Shown piece by piece: positions 53,895 through 63,051 of a stretch of DNA of 64,000 nucleotides (position 1 is the stretch's first letter; the number at the start of each line of letters is the position of its first letter). Source of the stretch: CAWBNS01 sp964445105 (GTDB lineage Bacteria > Chlamydiota > Chlamydiia > Chlamydiales > JAJFMA01); the NCBI GenBank assembly GCA_964445105.1, contig CAYUJS010000003.1, forward strand, positions 1 to 64,000, written 5' to 3'. The translations under genes were made by a program, and so were the position numbers. The notes under the pieces are model-generated. The model saw nothing but the letters and a program-made list of their open reading frames with translations, did no database searches and was not told where the DNA came from.

Positions 53895-55800
53895 GGATAG
53901 TCTAGTGGACCCGCGCTTGCTGGATGGCATCGATAGCCCAGATCAGCTCAAGAACTTGAGCATAGCGGAGCTCCACCAACTCGCCCAAGAGCTGCGCGAC
54001 CGGATCATCGAAGTGATGTCGGTCAACGGCGGTCATCTCGCCTCGAGCTTGGGGGCTGTCGAAATCGTGCTTGCGTTGCACAAAGTATTTCAGTCGCCAC
54101 AAGATAAGTTTATCTGGGATATCGGCCATCAAACCTACGCACACAAACTGATTACAGGGCGCAAAGATCGCTTTCATCTGGTGCGCAAACACAAGGGGCT
54201 TTCTGGGTTCACCAACCCCAAAGAATCCCCTCACGACCATTTTCACGCAGGGCACGCTGGTGCCGCTCTATCTACAGCGCTTGGCGTAGCTAAAAATCGG
54301 GATATGTCGCAGAGGGACGAGTATATCATTCCTATCATCGGCGATGCCGCGCTCACCTGCGGGTTGACCTACGAAGCGCTCAACAACATGCAGCGCGATC
54401 TAAAGCGGTTTATTGTTGTCCTTAACGATAACCAGATGTCCATTTCCGAAAACGTCGGATGCATCGCACACACGTTGAGTCGGTTCCTGAGCAATCCAAC
54501 CTCTACTCGCATTCATCAAGAATTAGATGCGCTGGTCTCCAAAGTACCCTCGGTGGGCTCGAGCCTTTCGCGACAAGGCCACAAAATTGTTGAGTCGTTA
54601 AAAAATCTGGTGAGTCCAGGGGCCTTCTTCAAGCACTTTGGCCTCTCTTACATCGGCCCCATAGACGGGCATAATGTTAAAAAATTAATCGAAACTTTTG
54701 AAGGTGTAAAAGACTCGACCTGGCCGGTGCTCGTCCATGTAATCACCCAAAAAGGCCACGGCATGCAGCAAGCCGTCGATAACCCCACCAACTATCATGG
54801 CGCACGCCCCTTCGACCTACAGACGGGCAAGTTTTTGCCCTGCCCGACCCCACAGGAAACTTTCCCTAAAATTTTCGGCCGGCACGTACTGAAGATGGGC
54901 GAAAACGACCCGAGCCTCATCGCTGTCACGCCCGCCATGTCTGCCGGCTCTTGTCTAGATGATTTTATGAAGCGCTTTCCCGAGCGCTGTATCGACGTGG
55001 GCATCGCCGAATCGCATAGCGTTGCCTATAGCGGAGGGCTAGCTTTTGGCGGCAAGATGAAAGTGCTGGCCACCCTCTACTCTACCTTCCTCCAGCGCGC
55101 CTTCGACAACATTTACCACGATGTTTGTTTACAGGAGCTTCCCGTTGTCTTTGCGATCGATCGCGCGGGCATCGCAGGTGGCGACGGTCAGATGGCCAAC
55201 GGTATTTACGACATAGGTTTTCTCAACGCCATGCCTAACATGATCATTTCTCAGCCAAGAAATGGTCACGTGCTCAAAGAGCTGTTGGAATCGGCTTTCT
55301 CCTGGGGTCGGCCCGCAGCCATCCGCTACCCCAACATAACAACCTGCGAGCCTTCTTTGCCGCTGATCAGGCGACAAGCGGGCAAAGCAGAGGTACTGGC
55401 GATGGGCGAAGAACTGCTTATCATCGGTCTTGGACATATGTGTGAGATCGCTTTGCAGGTACGTGAAAAGCTCCTGGCGGCTAACATCCAAGCCACAGTG
55501 CTTGATCCTATCTTCGTTAAACCCTTGGACTCTGAGCTGCTTTGTCATTTACTGCTTACGCACCGCTACATCGTAACTATCGAAGAACACGCCCTCACAT
55601 GTGGTTTAGGGGCAATTCTTAATCATTTTTTGATGGGTCAAGGTTATAGCGGCGTGCAAGTGCTTAACTTCGGTGTGCCAGAAGCATTTGTCGAGCAAGG
55701 CAGCCATCGCCAGCTACTCCAAGAGCTAGGGCTGACCGCCGAAGATATCGCGGCTACTATTGTACGGCGTTTTATCTTTAATGCTTCTGCCGCTCTATGA
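53866..55800 (+). CDS. dxs: 1-deoxy-D-xylulose-5-phosphate synthase
   Basis: Thiamine-diphosphate enzyme, first step of the MEP isoprenoid pathway. 644 residues from the ATG at 53866 (GGGAAAG upstream). ThDP-binding GDAALTCGLTYEALNN near residue 160 ends in the NDNQMSIS motif. The pyrimidine domain has GIAESHSV and DRAGIAGGDGQMANG; the C-terminal domain closes with FVEQGSH. Isoprenoids made here would also supply the polyprenyl phosphate used by the dprE1-ubiA operon. It is overlapped by xseB and nadK. Confidence 0.95.
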   Translation: MASPQPKVFEDSLVDPRLLDGIDSPDQLKNLSIAELHQLAQELRDRIIEVMSVNGGHLASSLGAVEIVLALHKVFQSPQDKFIWDIGHQTYAHKLITGRKDRFHLVRKHKGLSGFTNPKESPHDHFHAGHAGAALSTALGVAKNRDMSQRDEYIIPIIGDAALTCGLTYEALNNMQRDLKRFIVVLNDNQMSISENVGCIAHTLSRFLSNPTSTRIHQELDALVSKVPSVGSSLSRQGHKIVESLKNLVSPGAFFKHFGLSYIGPIDGHNVKKLIETFEGVKDSTWPVLVHVITQKGHGMQQAVDNPTNYHGARPFDLQTGKFLPCPTPQETFPKIFGRHVLKMGENDPSLIAVTPAMSAGSCLDDFMKRFPERCIDVGIAESHSVAYSGGLAFGGKMKVLATLYSTFLQRAFDNIYHDVCLQELPVVFAIDRAGIAGGDGQMANGIYDIGFLNAMPNMIISQPRNGHVLKELLESAFSWGRPAAIRYPNITTCEPSLPLIRRQAGKAEVLAMGEELLIIGLGHMCEIALQVREKLLAANIQATVLDPIFVKPLDSELLCHLLLTHRYIVTIEEHALTCGLGAILNHFLMGQGYSGVQVLNFGVPEAFVEQGSHRQLLQELGLTAEDIAATIVRRFIFNASAAL

Positions 55801-56645
55801 TCATTGCCCTTTTTCCAAATACACAAAAAAGCCAAACTAAAAACATCGCTCTGGGTATCAAAGAGTTTCTGGCTGCACGCCACGTCACAGTGGTTGCCGA
55901 AGACGCTGAAGCGCGAATCATCGGTCTGCCGCTCCTTTCTTCTGTAGCTCCTGAATCGATCGACTTTCTCATTTCGCTCGGCGGCGATGGCACCATCTTG
56001 CGGCTGGTGCACCGCCATCCTGAGCTCAACGCCCCTCTACTAGGTATCAATCTTGGGGGCCTTGGCTTTATGGCCGATGTGCCCATTACCGACATCTACC
56101 CAAGCCTACAAGATCTTTTAGAAGGTAATTACCGTGTACAGCGGCGTATGATGATGGAAGGGCTGACAGCTCAAGGAGAAACCTGCTTTGCGATCAACGA
56201 AATGGTGGTGCACCGCGCGCAAAACCCGAGCCTTGTCGATTTGGGTGTGCATGTCGATGGGCAATACCTCAACACTTTCTCTGCTGATGGCATCATTATT
56301 TCTACCCCCAGTGGCTCTACAGCCTACTCGTTAGCCGCGGGCGGCCCCATATTGACACCAGATTTGAACGCCTTCGTTGTTACCCCGATTAGCCCCCATA
56401 CCATTTCCAACAGACCTATCGTCCTGCTGCCCAAAAAAGAGATACAGATCCAGTACCTTAGCGAGTACCATCCCGTCGAGATAACCTTTGATGGTATCTC
56501 GCGCTATGCCCTGGCCACTGGGGAAGTATTCCATGTGCGGCCCGCAGAAAAAACATTCCCCCTGGTCAGTCTCCCAAGACATGACTATTTCTCTACCCTT
56601 CGCTCAAAGCTGGGTTGGGCAGGCAAACTCAAGACAGTGACGTAG
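55797..56645 (+). CDS. nadK: NAD kinase
   Basis: 282 residues; phosphorylates NAD to NADP. GGDGTILRLVHR (near 62) and NEMVVHRAQNPS (near 137) are the signature motifs, with SGSTAYSLAAGGP near 174 and a C-terminal domain with DGISRYALATGE. The start overlaps the dxs stop (ATGA), so it is the last gene of the xseA operon. NADPH is needed by the MEP pathway, which may explain the linkage. Confidence 0.95.
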   Translation: MIIALFPNTQKSQTKNIALGIKEFLAARHVTVVAEDAEARIIGLPLLSSVAPESIDFLISLGGDGTILRLVHRHPELNAPLLGINLGGLGFMADVPITDIYPSLQDLLEGNYRVQRRMMMEGLTAQGETCFAINEMVVHRAQNPSLVDLGVHVDGQYLNTFSADGIIISTPSGSTAYSLAAGGPILTPDLNAFVVTPISPHTISNRPIVLLPKKEIQIQYLSEYHPVEITFDGISRYALATGEVFHVRPAEKTFPLVSLPRHDYFSTLRSKLGWAGKLKTVT

Positions 56646-57057
56646 TGCAAGCAGTTGATGCACCACCATATCCTAACAAAAATTTACATCAATCGTCGTT
56701 AAGGATAGAAAAAATATTTTAATTTGGTGGAAAAAACAGCCAAAACTGAGCCGAAAAAATAAATTTTAAAATCCTTAAAATCAATTTTTTAGATCAAATT
56801 TTAGAGGAGAATTCTCCAAAATCTTAAAAATATAGTGGATCATTTATCGACCAAGGCGTATCTACAAAAGATAAATCCTTTCTTGCTACTGGGACTCAAA
56901 GCGTAGGTGCTCGAAAAACCAAAAGTAAGTGGAGGACAAAATCACGGGGAGAGCGGACCGAGTTCGCTAAACGAGGTATTGCTACCCTGTGAATTGATCG
57001 CAGAAATTGGATCATTGAAATGAATTGGACAAATCGTAACCTAACAGGAGTTTCGCA
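56646..57057. other. AT-rich leader region of the omc cluster
   Basis: 412 bp. The part from ~56690 to ~56840 is strikingly AT-rich (runs such as AAAAAATATTTTAATTTGG and AAAATCAATTTTTTAGATC), unlike the surrounding GC-balanced DNA. It likely holds the promoter and operator region of the cysteine-rich protein genes, which in Chlamydia are late genes. I could not fix a -10/-35 pair. AGGAG precedes the ATG at 57058. Confidence 0.55.
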
Positions 57058-57252
57058 ATGAAGAATCTGTTCTCCGTGATGGCAATGGCTGCCACAGCAT
57101 TAATGCTAACAAGCTGCTGCTGCGAAAAAGATTGCTATGAAAACACATGCAAGCCACGTTGCTGTAAGCCACGTTGCAACCCACAACCTTGTGGCCAACA
57201 GCCTTGTAGCAAGCCAAATCCTTGCTGCGACTACAATGGCGGTTGGAACTAA
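57058..57252 (+). CDS. omcA: Small cysteine-rich lipoprotein, OmcA type
   Basis: 64 residues. The signal peptide ends at lipobox LMLTSC, with Cys20 as lipidation site. The mature 45 residues contain 12 cysteines in pairs (KPRCCKPRCNPQPC...). This matches the OmcA role: a lipoprotein disulfide-linked with OmcB in the elementary-body envelope in place of much peptidoglycan. CAGGAG precedes the ATG. A second such gene and omcB follow on the same strand. Confidence 0.85.
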   Translation: MKNLFSVMAMAATALMLTSCCCEKDCYENTCKPRCCKPRCNPQPCGQQPCSKPNPCCDYNGGWN

Positions 57253-57422
57253 TAACGTGGTTTACCTTCCGGTAAACGCGTAGGAGTAGGGGAGTCCTAA
57301 TCTCCCCACTCCACCAGTTTATGTTTATGACATCACTTCACTCCGGCGATCGAACCCGGCGTGGCGATTTTAAGAACGATGAGCGTGAAATTCAAAACGA
57401 GCAAAGAAACAAGGAGACCTTA

Positions 57423-57692
57423 ATGAAGAAACTAGCATCCTTCACATCCTCTCTGGCGGTCCTGGCATTAGCCGTGCTACTTACAAGCTGTTCTAGTTGT
57501 GGCTGGGATAACTCTTGGCTGGACAGCTGCTGCAATATCCGCAACGAGGGTTGTGAGCAAAAAAGCTGTTGCAATAGACCACAAGTTCCAAACGGCCACC
57601 ACAATCACTGCCACTGTCCTAGCCCAGAATGGTGCGGCGAAAGACAAGCATACGATTACTGCGATCCTAGCGATTATCGACTCCGCTATTAG
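57423..57692 (+). CDS. Second small cysteine-rich lipoprotein, OmcA-like
   Basis: 89 residues from the ATG at 57423 (AAGGAGACCTTA upstream); the longer frame is not used. The lipobox LLTSCSS puts the lipidated Cys at residue 23. The mature part has 11 cysteines plus a His-rich patch (NGHHNHCHCPSPEWC). Its leader (AAGGAGACYTTAATG) is nearly identical to that of omcB, so the two may share translational control. Probably a divergent duplicate of the upstream gene with an added metal-binding feature. Confidence 0.8.
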   Translation: MKKLASFTSSLAVLALAVLLTSCSSCGWDNSWLDSCCNIRNEGCEQKSCCNRPQVPNGHHNHCHCPSPEWCGERQAYDYCDPSDYRLRY

Positions 57693-57744
57693 TCGTACAC
57701 TAATTGTCTGACACTTGAATAACAAAAAATCTAAGGAGACTTTA

Positions 57745-59286
57745 ATGAGGAAACAACTGGGAACACTAATGTCGCTCATGCTTTTTTGCGCGACAGCCTT
57801 GTTAGCTGTTAGTTGTTCCGGATTCAACCGTGGTGGCAGTGACTATTATGATACCTCGGCCGGATATAACTGGAGTTCGAAAGGCGCTTGCTCAGAAGGC
57901 CAAAGACAGTGCGGCCCCGGCCGCGAGCAAGCGAGCGCGAGTAATATTACCTGCGACGGAGTACAGGTGATCGCCAGATTACCGAGCATGTGCTTGCTAG
58001 GCGATCAATTTTGCCTAGATCTGGAAGTTCACGCCCTACGTGATGTCTGTGATGTCACTATCGGTACAATCCTCCCAGAAGGTGTACAGTTCATTCGCAG
58101 CGAACCCGACGCTTTTGTAGACGGTTCTAAATTGGAATGGACTCTAGATCACCTACGTAACGGTGAGTGTCAGAACGTACGTATCTGCTTGCGTTGTGAG
58201 AAAGAAGGCGCTGCTTGCACCTGCTTTTGTGTCAGCGCAACACCAGTCGCTTTCTGCACCCTCTTATGCGCAAGACCTGTTCTGTGCTGCGAAATCTGCG
58301 GCCCAGAAGAAGCTGGCCCGGGTGATTGCCTAAACTACACAATCAACGTAGCCAACCGCGGCACTTGCACAGCCTATGACGTTGTCGTAGTCAACCGAGT
58401 TCCCGATGGACTTGAGCATGCAAGCGGACAGACTTGCTTGACAAACAGACTGTGTGAGCTAGCGCCTGGCGAAACTAAGTGCTTAAACATTTGTTACCTA
58501 GCTGCGAAAAGAGGCCGTATCGTGAATACAGTCTCAGTTTCGGCTTGCAATGCAGAGCCAAGCTCTTGCGAGTGCGCTTGCGTATGCTGCAAATATTGCT
58601 GCGAAGTTGTTAAAGAAGGTCCTAAGGAAGTGCGTATCGGCCAAAACGCCGATTACGACATTCACGTAACCAACGTTGGCGATAGACCGCTTACAGAAGT
58701 TACTGTGTGTGACTTGGCGCCCGCGGGCACTTCCATCGTGTCGGCCAACGGAGCACATATCTCCGGCAACCGCGCGGTATGGCAGATCGATGAGGTAAGA
58801 GCCGGTGAAACGGTGACCCTACCCATTACCCTGACTACTTGCAGCCCAGGCTACTACTGCAACCGCGTTTCTGTTAGTAACTGCCAAGGTGCATGTTGCT
58901 CAGCAGAGTGCTTATGCCGTTGGAAAGGTACGCCAGCGCTGAACGTATCCGTACTGGACCTTACAGATCCAGTTTGCATCGGAGATACCACTAGCTACAG
59001 GATCCAGGTGACCAACCAAGGATCCGAACCCGACGAAAACGTTAGAGTGACTGTTCGGTTCCCAAGTGAAATTGCGCCAATTAGCGCACGTGGTGTAACA
59101 ACAGGTACAATTTCTGGAGCAACGGTAACTTTTGCCCCTTACAGCCCACTCGGGGCGCGCCAGACTGTCGACTTCTACGTCGATGCCCGTGCGCACCAGG
59201 CAGGGGATGCTCGTATAAAGGTCGAAGTGATGTCTGATTCGATTACTACACCTATCGTGCAAGAAGAGAGTACGATAGTGAACTAA
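57745..59286 (+). CDS. omcB: Large cysteine-rich outer-membrane protein OmcB
   Basis: 513 residues from the ATG at 57745 (CTAAGGAGAC upstream); chlamydial OmcB is ~550. The N-terminal signal ends LLAVSCSG, which could be a lipobox. The body has about four DUF11-type beta repeats; three are clear near 215-300 (GDCLNYTINVANRG), 305-400 (GQNADYDIHVTNVGD) and 410-510 (GDTTSYRIQVTNQG). Cysteines are dense up to residue ~400 and scarce after. It should cross-link with the OmcA proteins to give osmotic stability outside host cells. The gene ends in a strong terminator. Confidence 0.92.
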   Translation: MRKQLGTLMSLMLFCATALLAVSCSGFNRGGSDYYDTSAGYNWSSKGACSEGQRQCGPGREQASASNITCDGVQVIARLPSMCLLGDQFCLDLEVHALRDVCDVTIGTILPEGVQFIRSEPDAFVDGSKLEWTLDHLRNGECQNVRICLRCEKEGAACTCFCVSATPVAFCTLLCARPVLCCEICGPEEAGPGDCLNYTINVANRGTCTAYDVVVVNRVPDGLEHASGQTCLTNRLCELAPGETKCLNICYLAAKRGRIVNTVSVSACNAEPSSCECACVCCKYCCEVVKEGPKEVRIGQNADYDIHVTNVGDRPLTEVTVCDLAPAGTSIVSANGAHISGNRAVWQIDEVRAGETVTLPITLTTCSPGYYCNRVSVSNCQGACCSAECLCRWKGTPALNVSVLDLTDPVCIGDTTSYRIQVTNQGSEPDENVRVTVRFPSEIAPISARGVTTGTISGATVTFAPYSPLGARQTVDFYVDARAHQAGDARIKVEVMSDSITTPIVQEESTIVN

Positions 59287-59314
59287 GGCGAGCTCGCAAA
59301 GTTCTCCTATCAAA

Positions 59315-59353
59315 GGGCAAGCTCGGTTTTAAACTAGGCTTGCCCTTTTTTTG
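59315..59353 (+). terminator. Intrinsic terminator after omcB
   Basis: GGGCAAGC pairs with GCTTGCCC across a loop of about 15 nt, followed by seven or more T residues, 28 bp beyond the omcB stop. Confidence 0.92.
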
Positions 59354-59485
59354 GCAGGGACAGGATCCAGTAGTCGATTGAAAAGCTGCAGCTCTTGAGT
59401 GCGGACAATATTTTCCACAGAACCCTGAATGCTGTAAAAACGAGCTTGCAGTCTCCCGCCCGTTCCTGATAAAATTGCGGGTCTT

Positions 59486-60541
59486 ATGCCTATCTGCTCC
59501 TTGAAAAATACTCCTCAGCTTTTAATCCTTGGAATTGAGACTACTTGCGACGAAACAGCATGCGCTTTGGTCGAAGGTGGCCAGAATATTTTATCCAATA
59601 TTGTTTCTTCCCAGGTCGATCTACACTGTGCCTTTGGCGGGGTTGTGCCCGAATTGGCATGCCGCCGGCACCTAGATCTACTGATACCCGTCATGCGGAA
59701 GGCAGTTGAGGAATCTGGAAAATATTTATCAGATGTAGATGGAATTGCTGTTGCCGCTGGACCCGGACTGGTGGGTGCATTGCTGATAGGCGTAAATGCG
59801 GCCAAAGCGCTTGCAATCGCGCTTGGCAAACCCCTTATCGGCGTCAACCACGTCGAGGGCCATCTTTACGCTGCCATGATGAATCAGTTATCCATCATTA
59901 CTTTCCCCTCGCTCGGTGTAGTTGTCTCTGGCGGTCACACGGCAATCCTACAAATCAGTGCCCTGGGCAACTACCAATTGATTGGTCAAACTGTAGATGA
60001 TGCAATAGGCGAAGCTTTTGATAAAGTGGCCAAAATACTTGGGCTGCCCTATCCGGGGGGGCCAGCCATCGAACAACTGGCTCGGCAAGGCGACCCCAGT
60101 GCTTTTTCTTTTCGCGCCGGACATGTGAAAGAGAGACCCTTAGATTTTTCATTCAGCGGCCTTAAAACAGCTGTCCTTTACGCAGTCAAAGGCGTAGGCC
60201 ACCGGCCAAATGACCCGGATATCATCCCAGAAACAAAACGGGCAGATGCTGCGGCCGCTTTTCAGGAAGCTGCTTTCAAGGCAATTGTGAGCCACGTTCA
60301 CGATGCCGCAAAGCTTGCCGGTATTTCGCAAGTCATCTTCGGCGGAGGTGTGACCAATAACCGCCGCTTGCGTGAGCTATTTGCTGAAAAACTCCCCCAC
60401 CTCACTTGTTTCTGGCCACCCCAGGAGATGGTCCTCGATAATGCCGCCATGATCGCTGGCCTAGGTTATCACAAGTTCCTTCAAAAGCCTGAAGGCGACC
60501 CGCTAACCATGGATGCGTATCCAACGATTCATCAGTGGTAG
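59486..60541 (+). CDS. tsaD: tRNA N6-adenosine threonylcarbamoyltransferase TsaD
   Basis: 351 residues; transfers threonylcarbamoyl to A37 of ANN-reading tRNAs. Signature: GIETTCDETACALV at the start, metal-binding HVEGHLYAAM (near 121), VVSGGHTAILQI and PGGPAIEQLARQG, and a C-terminal DNAAMIAGLGY. The ATG at 59486 fits. Its partner genes tsaB/C/E are not in view. A terminator lies about 190 bp downstream. Confidence 0.95.
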   Translation: MPICSLKNTPQLLILGIETTCDETACALVEGGQNILSNIVSSQVDLHCAFGGVVPELACRRHLDLLIPVMRKAVEESGKYLSDVDGIAVAAGPGLVGALLIGVNAAKALAIALGKPLIGVNHVEGHLYAAMMNQLSIITFPSLGVVVSGGHTAILQISALGNYQLIGQTVDDAIGEAFDKVAKILGLPYPGGPAIEQLARQGDPSAFSFRAGHVKERPLDFSFSGLKTAVLYAVKGVGHRPNDPDIIPETKRADAAAAFQEAAFKAIVSHVHDAAKLAGISQVIFGGGVTNNRRLRELFAEKLPHLTCFWPPQEMVLDNAAMIAGLGYHKFLQKPEGDPLTMDAYPTIHQW

Positions 60542-60725
60542 GCCTTTGCCCTAGTCAACGTGAGCCGCCTACTTACGATCAGCGTAAGTTGTATGAATCA
60601 ATGGGTGATGCCGAATTGAAATCAGCTGCTATTTACGCCAGAGCGGTTCGGGCATCAGCTTTTCAGGGAGGTGTCTCTCCGTTAAAACGGAGTAAGTCGC
60701 AGTCAATTATGCGTGTGTCCGCAGC

Positions 60726-60756
60726 CCGTCCTCAAGTGGCGTGTGGACGGTTTTTT
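60726..60756 (+). terminator. Intrinsic terminator downstream of tsaD
   Basis: CCGTCC / GGACGG stem with a 13-nt loop, followed by six T residues. Confidence 0.7.
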
Positions 60757-61019
60757 CCACAACTTTTTTGAACCCTATCCTTGGATCGTGTGTATACCCT
60801 TAAGAATAGCAGGTGAGCCTTCCTTCACGTGGCTGCTAGCTAAGCGTCTGGTGCCGGTTGTCAGAGCCCAAGATCGATGACAATGAAGTGCGGCAGCCAT
60901 GTTCTATAGAGCCAGGGGGGGTGAGGTGGCTGCGAACCCCTTGGTAATCGGGGGTCACGAAGAGAGGCATACGGCTTTCCCTCATCTGAGGTTGCAGACC
61001 GGTTTTTAATCAAGTAACA

Positions 61020-61050
61020 GGGGTAAATCGGCCTTTGGCTGATTTACCCC
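61020..61050. other. Long hairpin of unknown role
   Basis: GGGGTAAATC pairs with GATTTACCCC; an inner GCC/GGC pair and a TTT loop close it, giving about 13 pairs with one mismatch. There is no T run on either side. It could mark the end of a small RNA or act as a bidirectional barrier. Confidence 0.45.
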
Positions 61051-61135
61051 CTACCTCGTAAACGGATACTGTCGAAGATTCTGGTCTCGGACTAATTTAG
61101 CATTGAATATCGTTTTCTGATCTGTGAGCAGGCGC

Positions 61136-61312
61136 TCATCTTTTGTCTTTCTTGAGCGTATCGATAAACATTTCGTACAGCCTATCAGTTCTACATGCTT
61201 GCCTTTCTATCTTTCGGTCTAGCAGATAAAATTCACCTATTAGCGTGATCAGCACCAAGACAAACTCGGCGTGATTTGCCCAGTTTTTGTCCTTTATTTC
61301 TTCCTTAGCCAC
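61136..61312 (-). CDS. Small single-pass membrane protein, 58 aa
   Basis: A GTG start at 61312 is preceded by AAAGGAAA at good spacing; the longer TTG frame has none. One hydrophobic helix (FVLVLITLIGEFYLL, ~17-31) is followed by a charged helix with RTDRLYEMFIDTLKK. I recall similar tiny proteins scattered in environmental chlamydial genomes, but no function. Confidence 0.6.
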   Translation of the reverse strand: MAKEEIKDKNWANHAEFVLVLITLIGEFYLLDRKIERQACRTDRLYEMFIDTLKKDKR

Positions 61313-61662
61313 GGTTTTTCCTTTTTTAAAGCTGAAATTATCCAAATGCCCCTTGTTCTTGGCGAGGCGGCCGAGCCCGGCCTGTCTGGAAAAAAGCTTA
61401 GAAAGCAAGTTAAATTAGAAATCTATGTAGGCTTCTAACGATTTGCTCGGAAGCACTGTCATCAGGCGTCCGCAAGGACGCAGGTGGTACAAAAAAGCCT
61501 TGCCAAAATAGCTATATCATACGCAATTAATATTGAAAATTATTTTGTCCTATATAATTAACCTTATATTGCCTTTAACGTACACGAATGCCCGCATCGC
61601 TCCCTCAGATGCTTTTTTTACTTACGATAATGTTTGGTCCATTTATTTTTGCGTAAGAGTAG
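61313..61662. other. AT-rich intergenic region
   Basis: 350 bp between two minus-strand genes. It includes an AT-rich stretch (~61505-61575) suited to a promoter for the 58-aa gene. No repeat copy, RNA gene or terminator seen. Confidence 0.45.
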
Positions 61663-63051
61663 TTACATCTTAAAGGCCAGGTATTCGCGGAACTGTTTCG
61701 CTATCTTGGGATTGATCTGCTTGGCTAAGAAATAGTGGCGCTCGGCTGTTTTTTGGTCGCCGAGTTCAAGACACACAATGGCCAATTTGACATGGGTCAG
61801 CGCGTGGTTGGGATCGAGGAGGAGGGCTTTATCTAAGTGCTTTTTAGCAGGTCTCCAGCGCGAAGCGGTGATGGCGTTTTCTGCCGATTGCAAGAGCTCT
61901 CCCAGGTCTGCAGTGGTATGCATTTGGGTTTCTTGGATCCGTTGTAGCATTTCTGAGAGAGGGCCTAGTTCGCTTTTAACGATGGTAGGCGCTTTGTTGT
62001 GTGGGGGCTGGCTGCTTTGATGCGTAAGAGCAAGTTCTGGGTCGGTCAGCCAGTCCTCTAACTCAAGGAAATCTTGCGGTCGATCTTGCGGGCTTTCGCT
62101 AAGGCATGCCTCGACAAAAGGTCGCCATTTTTCAGGAATCAGCTCCCATTTAATAGCGTTGCGGGTGGTAAAGCGCTGGTGCGTAAATAGCGAGGCCGCC
62201 AAAGCTCCGAAAGCAAAGAAGTCGGCAGAGGGCCCCACGTCATGCAGGCGGTTGGGCTTTTTTTGCTCGGGCGCCAGATGGGCCATCTGTTCCAATATTT
62301 CGTGGCTGCAGTAGCGCTCTAGCGGGAGTTTTGCCTGGCGCAATTTTTCCAACCGATTGCAAACTCGTTGCGGACCTAAAGCAAAAGCTAGTCCCGCATC
62401 GGCAATCGCTAAATGTCTCACGCGGTTGCCGGAGTCTAGATCGATGACAATGGAGCGCGGTAGCAAAAAGCCATGATAAATATGGCCGCCAAATTCCGCA
62501 TGTAGGTCGTGCAAACGTGCTAGAGCGCGCGCCACTTCCAGCAAAATCTCTTCGCGATCTACATGGAGAAGCCTTTGATCGGTTAGAAAATGTTTAAGGG
62601 TGAGAAAACGTTTACCCTTGCGATTGATTAGCTGATTTTGTACCAGCACGAGAAGCCTTTCGTCATGTTTCCAAGAATACTGGGAAAATAGCGGGAGCTG
62701 GTGAAAATGTGTGGCGCGCCAAAAACAGCGAAATCTGTCGCAAACTTCTGCATTATTTAGGTCGGGTGGAGGGATAAGACAAAGGCCGTGCTCTCCCTGG
62801 GGTAGGCGCACGATGGTTTGGCGTCCGAAGAAATCGGCTTTATGTGTGTCTTGGAAGATAAGCTCTTTAGAGAGTTCTAAGGCTCTTTCGTAATGCGCGC
62901 GGAAATGGTAGGCCAGCAGGTCATGCTTGCGCTGGCGCGCTACCAACAACCAGTAAAAGGCGCCCAAAAGAGAGAGGATCAAAAACAACCCAGCCAACAA
63001 AGGCCCTAGATGAGACTGTAGGGCTAGGCTAAAGCGCTCAACTAGGGACAT
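61663..63051 (-). CDS. Membrane-anchored pseudokinase with TPR tail
   Basis: 462 residues. One membrane helix (~15-38) is followed by a protein-kinase-like domain (~75-335). The catalytic loop reads YHGFLLPRSIVI instead of HRDxKPxN, so the catalytic Asp, the Lys and the Asn are gone, while the DFG-like ADAGLA and C-lobe features (DVGPSADFFAFGALAASLF, PQDRPQDFLELEDWL) remain. It is therefore probably a pseudokinase or scaffold. About two TPR units (~395-460) close the protein. The start overlaps the end of the upstream gene by 10 bp, so they are translationally coupled. Confidence 0.8.
   Translation of the reverse strand: MSLVERFSLALQSHLGPLLAGLFLILSLLGAFYWLLVARQRKHDLLAYHFRAHYERALELSKELIFQDTHKADFFGRQTIVRLPQGEHGLCLIPPPDLNNAEVCDRFRCFWRATHFHQLPLFSQYSWKHDERLLVLVQNQLINRKGKRFLTLKHFLTDQRLLHVDREEILLEVARALARLHDLHAEFGGHIYHGFLLPRSIVIDLDSGNRVRHLAIADAGLAFALGPQRVCNRLEKLRQAKLPLERYCSHEILEQMAHLAPEQKKPNRLHDVGPSADFFAFGALAASLFTHQRFTTRNAIKWELIPEKWRPFVEACLSESPQDRPQDFLELEDWLTDPELALTHQSSQPPHNKAPTIVKSELGPLSEMLQRIQETQMHTTADLGELLQSAENAITASRWRPAKKHLDKALLLDPNHALTHVKLAIVCLELGDQKTAERHYFLAKQINPKIAKQFREYLAFKM

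Larger units (their letters stand above)
60542..61135. other. Intergenic region with terminator and hairpin
   Basis: 594 bp between tsaD and the 58-aa gene. It holds an intrinsic terminator (60726-60756) and a long hairpin (61020-61050). A GTG frame overlapping the tsaD end (60535-60771) runs through the terminator and is not called. No RNA gene was identified. Confidence 0.55.

Noticed and set aside
60535..60771. 78-codon frame overlapping the tsaD end
   Set aside because: GTG start inside tsaD, runs through an intrinsic terminator, no recognisable sequence.
60810..60850. Possible SRP (4.5S) RNA from a GGAAGG-like motif on the minus strand
   Set aside because: The conserved GGTCAGG...GGAAGCAGCC helix is not present in full.
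61663..63051. Active serine/threonine kinase
   Set aside because: The catalytic loop lacks the Asp, Lys and Asn needed for phosphotransfer, so it is described as a pseudokinase.
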